Source of the DNA: Burkholderiaceae bacterium
Lineage (GTDB): Bacteria > Pseudomonadota > Gammaproteobacteria > Burkholderiales > Burkholderiaceae_C
Direction: 5' to 3'
Assembly: GCA_913776825.1 (NCBI GenBank)
Contig: CAJYPV010000020.1
Span: 144,192-208,191 of the forward strand
DNA: 64,000 nucleotides
Shown here: in pieces, positions 51,400 through 58,885 of the stretch
Numbering within the stretch: the first letter of the stretch is position 1
Layout of the letters: every line of letters starts with the position of its first letter
Translations under genes and position numbers: made by a program
Notes under the pieces: model-generated
What the model was told of the DNA's origin: nothing
What the model saw: only the letters and a program-made list of their open reading frames with translations
Database searches by the model: none

Positions 51400-53301
51400 A
51401 TGGACATCACCCAGCCCAGCATGCAGCACCTGACCGTTCCCGCCCCGCTGGCTCCGGAATGGGAGCAGTGGCTCCAGCGCGCCCGTGACGGCAGCCTGCC
51501 GCTGCCGGAGCTGATGGACCGTGGCAACTTCCTGCAAGGGCAGAACCTCGGTCAGGCGGCGGCGCATCTGTATGAGACCTGGCTCGGCGCTGTCGGCGAG
51601 CACAGCCCGCAGCCGGCCGCCGCGCAACTGGTGGCGCTCTACAACTGGGGCACGGTGCTGGGCAACATCCAGCAGCATCAGCAAGCCGAGCAGGCGTATC
51701 TGAAGGCGCTGGCGATCAGCCCCAGCTTCGCGCAGGCGCGGCTCAATCTGGGCCATCAGCTCGAGCATCAATCCCGCATTGACGACGCCCTGGCCGCCTG
51801 GCGCGCGGTCTATGACAACGACCAGCCGATGGAAGCGCTGGGCGCCGATCTGCTGGGCCTGCGCACCCATGCGTTGAACAACGCGGCGCGGGTGCTGGAG
51901 TTGCAGCGCCGTTATGACGAGGCGGAAGCGCTGATGGTGCGCAGCCTGACGCTCAATCCCGAGCAGACCGACGTGATGCAGCATTACGTGCACATCCGTC
52001 AGAAGCAGTGCAAGTGGCCGGTCTACCAGCCCTTCGGCGAGGTCACCCACAACGATCTGTTGCTGGCCACCTCGCTGCTGGCCACGCTGAGCGCCACCGA
52101 CGATCCCGCGCTGCAGATGGCTGCCGCGCAGCGCTTCGTTTATGAGAAGGTCACCAAGCCGAAGGACGGGCCGCTGTGGCGCCATCCGGTCTCGGTGGCG
52201 GCGCGGCATCAGGGCGACAAGATCAAGATCGGCTATCTGTCCGGCGACCTGTGCATGCATGCGGTCGGCCTGCTGACCGCCGAGCTGTATGAGCTGCACG
52301 ACCGCAGCCGGTTCGAGATCCACGCGTTCTGCTGGAGCCGCGAGGACGGCACCTCGCTGCGTCGGCGCCTCCTTCAATCGATGGACAAGGTCTGGCGCAT
52401 CCATGCGATGGACGACGCCACCGCCGCCAAGGTCATCGCCCAGACCGGGATCGATGTGCTGGTCGACCTGCAGGGCCTGACCAGCGGCGCGCGGCCCAAC
52501 ATCCTGGCGCATCGGCCCGCGCCGGTGCAGGTGAGCTATCTGGGCCTGCCCGCGACGGCGTTGCTGCCCGGCGTCGACTGGATGCTGGCGGACCGCTTCG
52601 TCATGCCGCCGGATTACCTGCCGTACTGCAGCGAGAAGCCGATCTACCTGCCGCATTGCTACCAGGTGAGCGATCGGCAGCGCGAAGTCGGCCCCACGCC
52701 CACCCGGGCCCAGTACGGGCTGCCGGACGACGGCTTCGTGTTCTGCTCCTTCAACAACAATCACAAGATGAATGCCGAGATGTTCTCGGCCTGGATGCGC
52801 ATCCTGTCGCGGGTGCCGAACAGCGTGTTGTGGCTGTTGGCGGACAACGAATGGGCCAAGGCCAATCTGCAGCGCGCTGCGCAGGAGGCCGGCGTCGATC
52901 CGGCCCGGTTGATCTTCGCGCCGCGCGTCGCGCCACCGGACTATCTGGCGCGCTTCCAGCTGCCGGATCTGGTGCTGGACACCTTCCCCTACAACGCCGG
53001 CACCACCGCCAGCGATTGCCTGTGGATGGGCACGCCGATCCTGACCCGCTCCGGCCGCAGCTACATCTCCCGCATGTGCGGCAGCTTGCTGACGGCGGTG
53101 GGCTTGCCGGACCTGATCACCTTCTCGCTGGACGAGTATGTCGAGCGGGCGGTGCAGATCGGCCTGAATCCCGGCCGGGCGCGCTCCTACAAGCGCTATC
53201 TGCGGGATGAAGGCCGCAACAGTCCACTTTTCGATGTCCCGCAGATGGTTCGTGACATTGAGCGCGAATTCGAGCAATTGGCACTCGCCCATCGCCAGTG
53301 A
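51400..53301 (+). CDS. GT41-family (SPINDLY/HMW1C-like) protein glycosyltransferase with TPR
   Basis: Cytoplasmic transferase of 633 residues. The N terminus (about 20-210) is TPR-like: ALYNWGTVLGNIQQHQQAEQAYLKALAISPSFAQARLNLGHQLEHQ. The catalytic part resembles bacterial OGT/SPINDLY: KIGYLSGDLCMHAVGLLTAELYELHDRSRFEIHAF, IDVLVDLQGLTSGARPNILAHRPAPVQVSYLG and DLVLDTFPYNAGTTASDCLWMGTPILTRSGRSYISRM, the nucleotide-sugar-binding end. It starts at 51400, just after a weak GGTCACC. The type I secretion ATPase begins about 20 bases after its stop. The likely job is to glycosylate the secreted adhesin or repeat protein before export; this is inferred from operon position. Confidence 0.9.
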   Translation: MDITQPSMQHLTVPAPLAPEWEQWLQRARDGSLPLPELMDRGNFLQGQNLGQAAAHLYETWLGAVGEHSPQPAAAQLVALYNWGTVLGNIQQHQQAEQAYLKALAISPSFAQARLNLGHQLEHQSRIDDALAAWRAVYDNDQPMEALGADLLGLRTHALNNAARVLELQRRYDEAEALMVRSLTLNPEQTDVMQHYVHIRQKQCKWPVYQPFGEVTHNDLLLATSLLATLSATDDPALQMAAAQRFVYEKVTKPKDGPLWRHPVSVAARHQGDKIKIGYLSGDLCMHAVGLLTAELYELHDRSRFEIHAFCWSREDGTSLRRRLLQSMDKVWRIHAMDDATAAKVIAQTGIDVLVDLQGLTSGARPNILAHRPAPVQVSYLGLPATALLPGVDWMLADRFVMPPDYLPYCSEKPIYLPHCYQVSDRQREVGPTPTRAQYGLPDDGFVFCSFNNNHKMNAEMFSAWMRILSRVPNSVLWLLADNEWAKANLQRAAQEAGVDPARLIFAPRVAPPDYLARFQLPDLVLDTFPYNAGTTASDCLWMGTPILTRSGRSYISRMCGSLLTAVGLPDLITFSLDEYVERAVQIGLNPGRARSYKRYLRDEGRNSPLFDVPQMVRDIEREFEQLALAHRQ

Positions 53302-53320
53302 TTGAGTGACGATTCCCCCA

Positions 53321-55699
53321 ATGACCCGGCCGCACGACCCTTTCTTCGACGGAGACCCGCACGCTCGCCGCCCCGGCCTGCGTCTGGCCGCCGAGGACGG
53401 CCAGCGCGCGCCCGGCATGCCGGACGAGCCGCAGGATCCGCTGGCGGACCTGGCCCAGCAGCCGGCGGTCGATCCCTTGCTGCAATGCCTGGCCTGGCTG
53501 ACCCAGCATCACGGCCGGCCGCGATCGATTGAATCGCTGCGCGCGGGCGCGCCGATCGAAGGCGCGCTCAGCCCCGACCAAGGCATTCGCCTGATGCGCG
53601 AAGCCGGCTATAACGCCGGGCTGCTGCGCAAGGGCATCGAGGAAATCCATCAGCTGCTGCTGCCGGCGGTGTTGCTGCTCAATGGCGGCGACGCCTGCGT
53701 GCTGGTGCGCCGACTGGACGACGCGCCCGAGGGCGGCGCGCGTTACGAGGTGGTCTTCCCCGGCCCGGAAGCGGCAAGCTGCGTGGCGCCGGCCTCGGAG
53801 CTGGATCAGGAATACAGCGGCTTCATCCTGGCGGTGACGCCGCAGGAGCAGTCGCAGGCCAAGCCGCTGTCCAAGGAAGACCAGCCGCTGCTGCAGCCGG
53901 AGAACCACTGGCTGTGGGGCACCTTGCGCCGGTTCGTGCCGTATTACCGCTCGGCCATGCTCGCCGCCTTGCTGAGCAATGTGCTGATGCTGGTGTCGGG
54001 CCTGGTGACCTCGGTGATCTATGACAAGGTCATCCCGCACCAGGCCTTCGTGACGCTGTGGACGCTCGCGGTCGGCGCCGGCCTGGCGCTGCTGTTCGAC
54101 ATGTTCTCGCGCCAGTTGCGCAGCCATCTGATCGATCTGGCCGGTCGCAAGACCGACCTGATCATCGGCGCCAAGCTGTTCCGTCAGACGCTGGGCGTGC
54201 GCATGGAACACAAGCCGGCCTCGGCGGGCTCGTATGCGCACTATCTGGCGCAGGTCGAAGTGGTGCGGGATTTCTTCACCTCCGCGACCATGTCGGTGCT
54301 GACCGATCTGCCTTTCATCGTGGTGTTCGTCGCGATGACCTTCGTGATCGGCGGTCCGCTGGGCTGGGTGCTGATGGGCGCGATCCCGTTGATGCTGCTG
54401 ATGAGCCTGGGCATCCAGGGTTATCTGCGCCGCGCGATGCGCACCAACATGACCGAAGCGGCCGATCTGCACGGCACGCTGGTCGAGGCGCTGGAAGGGC
54501 TGGAGGATCTGAAGACCTCCGGCGCGGAAGGCCGCTTCCTGCGCCGCTATGAGCAGAGCACCGCCATCGTGGCCGAATCCGCGTTGCGGGCGCGGACGAT
54601 GTCGAGCTGGAGCATGAACATCTCGATGACCATGCAGCAGCTGATCAACCTGGTCATGCTGGTGTGGGGCGTGTATCTGATCAACGATGGCGTGATCAGC
54701 GCCGGCTCGTTGATCGGTGCGGTGATGTTTGCCGGCCGCGCCACGATGCCGCTGAACAGCCTGGTCAGCCTGGCCACGCGCTATCAGGGTGCGCGTGCCG
54801 CGATGCAATCGCTCAACACGGTGATGAGCGCGCCGACCGAGCGCGAGTCGCAGCGCAACTATGTGCCGCTGCATCAGATCAGCGGCCGCATCGGCTTGAA
54901 CGATGTGGGCTTCTCCTATCCCGCGCAGGGCGACGGCCAGTCGCCCAAGGTGCTGCGCAATGTCACGCTGCGGATCCAGCCGGGTGAGCGGCTGGCGATC
55001 CTGGGTCGCATCGGCAGCGGCAAGTCCACCGTGCTGCGCATGCTGGCGGGGCTGTATCAGCCGACCGAAGGCATGGTCGAAGTGGACGGCATCGACCTGC
55101 GCCAGGTGGATCCGGCCGAGTTCCGCAGCAAGGTGGGATTCGTCTCGCAGGAGCCGCGACTCTTCCACGGCACGCTGCGCGACAACGTGCTGATGGGGCG
55201 CCATGTGGATGCGCAGCGTCTGGTGGAAGTCGCCAAGCTGACCGGCCTGGACCGCGTGGTGGCGGGCCATCCGATGGGCTGGGACCTGCCGGTCGGCGAG
55301 ATGGGCAGCCTGCTGTCCGGCGGTCAGCGGCAACTGGTGGCGCTGGCACGCAGCCTGGTCACGCGTCCGCAGATCCTGCTGATGGATGAGCCCACCAGCT
55401 CGATGGATGCGCAAAGCGAAATCGCCTTCCTGCGCCAGCTGCGCGATGCGGCCGGGCAATGCACGCTGGTGATGGTGACCCATCGGCCGGCGGTGCTGGA
55501 ACTGGTGTCGCGCATCCTGGTGGTCGACAGCGGCCGACTGGTGATGGACGGCCCGCGCGATCAAGTGCTCGCCGCGCTGTCGGGCGTGCGTCCGGCCGCG
55601 CCGGCGGGTCAGCCACCGGCACAGGCCACGACCGACGGTGGCGGCAATCTGCACATGCATCCGGCGGCTCAGCCGGTGCAGCGCTCGGCGTCGGTCTGA
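53321..55699 (+). CDS. Type I secretion ATPase/permease, LapB type
   Basis: ABC exporter of 792 residues. The N-terminal peptidase-C39-like domain (about 40-160, DPLLQCLAWLTQHHGRPRSIESL) lacks the catalytic DCGxACL signature, so it should be a non-cleaving CLD docking domain as in RTX and giant-adhesin systems. Six TM helices span about 195-480. The ATPase has Walker A GRIGSGKSTVLRM, signature LLSGGQRQLVALA and Walker B PQILLMDEPTSSMD. The start is ATG 53321; a GTG at 53306 is possible. It forms an operon with the GT41 enzyme, HlyD adaptor and TolC-like channel. No substrate gene is adjacent. Confidence 0.94.
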   Translation: MTRPHDPFFDGDPHARRPGLRLAAEDGQRAPGMPDEPQDPLADLAQQPAVDPLLQCLAWLTQHHGRPRSIESLRAGAPIEGALSPDQGIRLMREAGYNAGLLRKGIEEIHQLLLPAVLLLNGGDACVLVRRLDDAPEGGARYEVVFPGPEAASCVAPASELDQEYSGFILAVTPQEQSQAKPLSKEDQPLLQPENHWLWGTLRRFVPYYRSAMLAALLSNVLMLVSGLVTSVIYDKVIPHQAFVTLWTLAVGAGLALLFDMFSRQLRSHLIDLAGRKTDLIIGAKLFRQTLGVRMEHKPASAGSYAHYLAQVEVVRDFFTSATMSVLTDLPFIVVFVAMTFVIGGPLGWVLMGAIPLMLLMSLGIQGYLRRAMRTNMTEAADLHGTLVEALEGLEDLKTSGAEGRFLRRYEQSTAIVAESALRARTMSSWSMNISMTMQQLINLVMLVWGVYLINDGVISAGSLIGAVMFAGRATMPLNSLVSLATRYQGARAAMQSLNTVMSAPTERESQRNYVPLHQISGRIGLNDVGFSYPAQGDGQSPKVLRNVTLRIQPGERLAILGRIGSGKSTVLRMLAGLYQPTEGMVEVDGIDLRQVDPAEFRSKVGFVSQEPRLFHGTLRDNVLMGRHVDAQRLVEVAKLTGLDRVVAGHPMGWDLPVGEMGSLLSGGQRQLVALARSLVTRPQILLMDEPTSSMDAQSEIAFLRQLRDAAGQCTLVMVTHRPAVLELVSRILVVDSGRLVMDGPRDQVLAALSGVRPAAPAGQPPAQATTDGGGNLHMHPAAQPVQRSASV

Positions 55700-55731
55700 C
55701 CGGCCGCGCCACGACGACGGTCTGACATTCC

Positions 55732-56940
55732 ATGTCCTCACCCCCCGCACTCTCCCGTGAAGAAGGCCTGTTCATCGGCAGCGTGAATGCCGCGCTGATC
55801 GATGAACCCTTGCCGCGCGCGGTGTGGGTGCTGTATCTGCTGGCGGCCGTGCTGGTCGTGGGGATCGGTTGGTCCTCGATCGCAACGGTCGATGAGGTCA
55901 CCCGCAGCGACGGCCGCATCGTGCCGGACGGCAAGGAACAGATCATCACCAGCCTGGAATCCGGCGTGCTGAGCAAGCTGCTGGTGCGAGAGGGTGAAGA
56001 GGTGGAGGCCGGCGAGCCGCTGGTGGAGCTGGACCCGACCCGTGCCGAAGCCGCGCAGAACGAGAGCCAGGCCAAGCGCCTGGGCGTGATGGCGCAGGTG
56101 GCGCGCCTGCGCGCCGAGGCGCTTGGCCAGCCGTTGAAGTTCCCGGCCGAAGTGCAGCAGGTGCAGCGGCTGGTGGACAGCGAAACCGAAGTCTTCGACA
56201 CCCGCCGCCGCGTGCTGGAGGAGGCCGTCTCCAGCATCAACCGCAGCGTGGGCCTGCTGGCGACCGAGCAGAAGATGGCGCAGGACATGGCGGCCAAGGG
56301 GCTGATGTCCAACGTCGAGGTCATGCGGCTGACGCGTCAGGTCAACGAGTTGCAACAGCAACGAAACGAACGTATCAGCCGCTTCCGTCAGGAAGCCAGC
56401 ACCGATCTTTCTCGCGTCCAGACCGAGCTGGCCCAGATCGATGAGCAGATGGTGGTGCGGCGCGACGCGTTGCAGCACACGGTGCTGAAGTCGCCGGTCA
56501 AGGGCCTGGTCAAGAACATCAAGATGAACACGGTGGGCGGCGTGGTGTCGTCCGGCGCGCCGATCATGGAAATCGTGCCCTTGGGACCGCGGGTGCTGAT
56601 CGAGGCGCGGGTCAAGCCGCGCGACATCGGCTTCGTGCAGGTCGGTCAAAGCGCCATCGTGAAGCTCTCCGGCTATGACTACAACGTCAATGGAGGCCTG
56701 CACGGCAAGGTCGAATACATCAGCCCGGACGCACTGGGCGAAACCGAGAAGAACGGCGAGGGCACCTATTACCGGGCGATCGTCGCTGCCGAGCGCAACA
56801 CCTTGCGCATGAAGGGCGAGCCGCTGCCGGTGATTCCCGGCATGACCGCCTCGGTGGAAATCCGCACCGGCGAGCGCTCGGTGCTGAGCTATCTGTTGCG
56901 TCCGATGCTGAAGTCTCGCGAGGCCCTGCGGGAGCGCTGA
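55732..56940 (+). CDS. HlyD-family type I secretion adaptor
   Basis: Inner-membrane-anchored periplasmic adaptor of 402 residues. One TM helix is at about 31-52 (WVLYLLAAVLVVGIGWSS). The lipoyl half ITSLESGVLSKLLVREGEEVEAGEPLVELDPT, a long coiled-coil hairpin (about 105-245) and a second half-motif LQHTVLKSPVKGLVKNIKMNTVGGVV follow. The C-terminal IPGMTASVEIRTGERSVLSYLLRPMLKSREALRER is the typical HlyD/LapC end. It bridges the LapB-like ATPase to the TolC-like channel. It lies 32 bases after the ATPase stop. Confidence 0.95.
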   Translation: MSSPPALSREEGLFIGSVNAALIDEPLPRAVWVLYLLAAVLVVGIGWSSIATVDEVTRSDGRIVPDGKEQIITSLESGVLSKLLVREGEEVEAGEPLVELDPTRAEAAQNESQAKRLGVMAQVARLRAEALGQPLKFPAEVQQVQRLVDSETEVFDTRRRVLEEAVSSINRSVGLLATEQKMAQDMAAKGLMSNVEVMRLTRQVNELQQQRNERISRFRQEASTDLSRVQTELAQIDEQMVVRRDALQHTVLKSPVKGLVKNIKMNTVGGVVSSGAPIMEIVPLGPRVLIEARVKPRDIGFVQVGQSAIVKLSGYDYNVNGGLHGKVEYISPDALGETEKNGEGTYYRAIVAAERNTLRMKGEPLPVIPGMTASVEIRTGERSVLSYLLRPMLKSREALRER

Positions 56941-57104
56941 GTGCGGGGCCGGCCGCGCAGTGGGGCAAGGCGCGGAACGGTTGGTTACCGGCGATCGACG
57001 GGGTTCTGTTGAACTGTCGTTTTCGCTGCCCTTTATCGAGGCTTCGCCGTGGTCCAGAACTGGTCCAGTACAGGCATGGGAAATTGCTTGCAGTACGCGT
57101 GACC

Positions 57105-58526
57105 ATGACCGACACCACTCCGCGCCGGAGCCATCGGCGCCATCCCTTCCTCGCTTCCTGCCTGGCCCTGACCGTGGGCGCTCTGGCGCTGCCGGCGTGG
57201 GCGCAAAAGCCCGACGCGCCGACGACGCCGTCCGCGCCGCCAAGCCGTTGCAGCGACGATGCCGCCCTGCCAGCGACGCAGACCGCCGCGCGTGACGCCG
57301 CGTTGCTGGAGTCCGGCAATGCGGATCCGCGTGCGCAACTGCAGGAGCTGGTCGAGCGCGCGCTCAACCGCAGCAAGGCGGTGGGCGCGGTCCGTCTGCT
57401 GGCGCAGGCGGCTGAAGCCGATCTGGCCGAGGCCAAGGCGCAGCGTCTGCCGACGGTGACGCTGGGGTTGTCCGGCACGCATGTGGGCACCATCCTGCCG
57501 GGCAATGGACCGGACAGCCGCCAGAGCGGTCTGCAGGGACGCGGCAGCCTGAGCGTGACGGCGCCGATCTACGACTCGGGCCGCATCACCAAGCTGACCG
57601 AGTGGCGGGCGCAACTGGCTGAAGCCGCGCGTTTCGGCACCAGCAATGCGGAAGAGCAACTGGCGCTGCAGACGGTCTCGCTGGCACTGGACCGGGGCCG
57701 TTATCAATTGCAGGCGCAGGTCTACACCCAGTACGTGCGCAAGATGGCGTGTCTGGTCGAGGCGCTGGACATCATCACCAAGGCCGACCGTGGCCGCGCG
57801 AGCGAGCTGGTGCAGGCGCAGAAGAGCCTGCAGCAGGCGGACCTGTCCTATGAGCAGACGGTCTCCGCCTTGCGCCAGACTGAAGTGCGCCTGAAGCGTT
57901 TCGTCGGGGACGACCTGCCGCGCAGTGCCACGATGAGCACGGTGCTGGCGCGCTTGCCGGATCTGAACGAGATGCTGTCGGATGTGATGCTGGCGCCGGA
58001 TGTGGCGCAGGCATCGGCGAACGCGCAGGCGCAGCGCAGCTATGCGGAATCGGTCCGTGCAGGCCAGCAGCCGAGCGTGAGCCTGCTGGTCAGCGGCGCG
58101 GCGACGGTGGGTCAGGCGCGTCAGCAGGACTGGGTCGGCGGCGTGCAGGTCAACATTCCGATCGTGCAGCCGGGCGCGGATTCCGCGCTGACGTCGGCGC
58201 GTCGTCGTGCGCAGGCGGCGTCGCTGCAGCGGGACGACACCATCGAGGCCAAGCGGTATCGGGTGCAGGAGATGTACGAGGCGGCGCAGTCCTCGATGGA
58301 TCGCTCGCGCCGGATCGTCGAGATCCTGCGCAACAGCGACCGCGTGCGTGGATTCACCTTGCAGCAATGGCAGCAGCTGGGCAAGCGCTCGCTGTTCGAC
58401 GTGATGGCGGCGGAGGGGGATTACTACTCGATGCGCATCGCGCATGTGAATGCGCTGTATGACGCGCAGCAGGTGGTCGCGATCATTTGGTCGCAAGGCC
58501 GCGGGGTGGTGACGCCGCTGCGGTGA
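57105..58526 (+). CDS. TolC-family outer-membrane channel of the type I system
   Basis: Outer-membrane export channel of 473 residues. Signal peptide is RHPFLASCLALTVGALALPAWA, cleaved before QKPD. A Pro/Ala linker leads to TolC repeats: RAQLQELVERALNRSKAVGAVRLLAQAAEADLAEAKAQRLPTV, GSLSVTAPIYDSGRITKLTEWRAQL, and a second copy with VGGVQVNIPIVQPGADSALTSARRRAQA. It ends with YYSMRIAHVNALYDAQQVVAIIW, LapE-like. The ATG at 57105 is preferred because the signal peptide follows. The 164-base gap after the HlyD gene may contain its own promoter. A strong intrinsic terminator closes the unit. Confidence 0.93.
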   Translation: MTDTTPRRSHRRHPFLASCLALTVGALALPAWAQKPDAPTTPSAPPSRCSDDAALPATQTAARDAALLESGNADPRAQLQELVERALNRSKAVGAVRLLAQAAEADLAEAKAQRLPTVTLGLSGTHVGTILPGNGPDSRQSGLQGRGSLSVTAPIYDSGRITKLTEWRAQLAEAARFGTSNAEEQLALQTVSLALDRGRYQLQAQVYTQYVRKMACLVEALDIITKADRGRASELVQAQKSLQQADLSYEQTVSALRQTEVRLKRFVGDDLPRSATMSTVLARLPDLNEMLSDVMLAPDVAQASANAQAQRSYAESVRAGQQPSVSLLVSGAATVGQARQQDWVGGVQVNIPIVQPGADSALTSARRRAQAASLQRDDTIEAKRYRVQEMYEAAQSSMDRSRRIVEILRNSDRVRGFTLQQWQQLGKRSLFDVMAAEGDYYSMRIAHVNALYDAQQVVAIIWSQGRGVVTPLR

Positions 58527-58885
58527 TCGTGCGGGCCGGCGATGGCTGGCGGGGTGGGGGATCAGGCGCCTGGGGATCAGGCGCTTTGTTTTTTGGGGCG
58601 CGGGAATCGCGAGACTGTGGCCGCAGTCGCGGGCAAAACAACGGGCGACCGGCTGTTGCAGTCTGGTGATGGTCGGGCACCGTTTGATTTGACAGAATCG
58701 CGCCGGCTTCAGGGAGGTCGCCGGAGACGCGCGGAGATGCGGTTCGGTGAGTGAAGGACAAGGCATCGCCTTGTTTGGTGATTGGCAAGAGCTGGCCCCA
58801 CGGGCCGCGCTCTGCGGTCGCATTTGCGTCTTCCTGAACTGGTTCGAGACCGTCTTGGCTCGAAGCGACAAACAGGGATGAACGC
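58527..58885. other. Intergenic region between the secretion operon and the RHS genes
   Basis: 359 bases. It begins with the terminator at 58566-58594. A TTGACA hexamer at 58689-58694 has no matching -10 at good spacing. The rest should carry the RHS gene promoter. No gene seen. Confidence 0.5.
58566..58594 (+). terminator. Intrinsic terminator of the type I secretion operon
   Basis: 7-bp stem gcgcctg/caggcgc with loop gggat, followed by TTTGTTTTTT, 39 bases after the channel gene stop. A direct repeat of ggggatcaggcgc covers the same stretch. Confidence 0.8.

Noticed and set aside
53117..55750. Minus-strand open frame of 877 codons
   Set aside because: Antisense to the type I secretion ATPase. 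His/Gln/Arg-rich shadow sequence.
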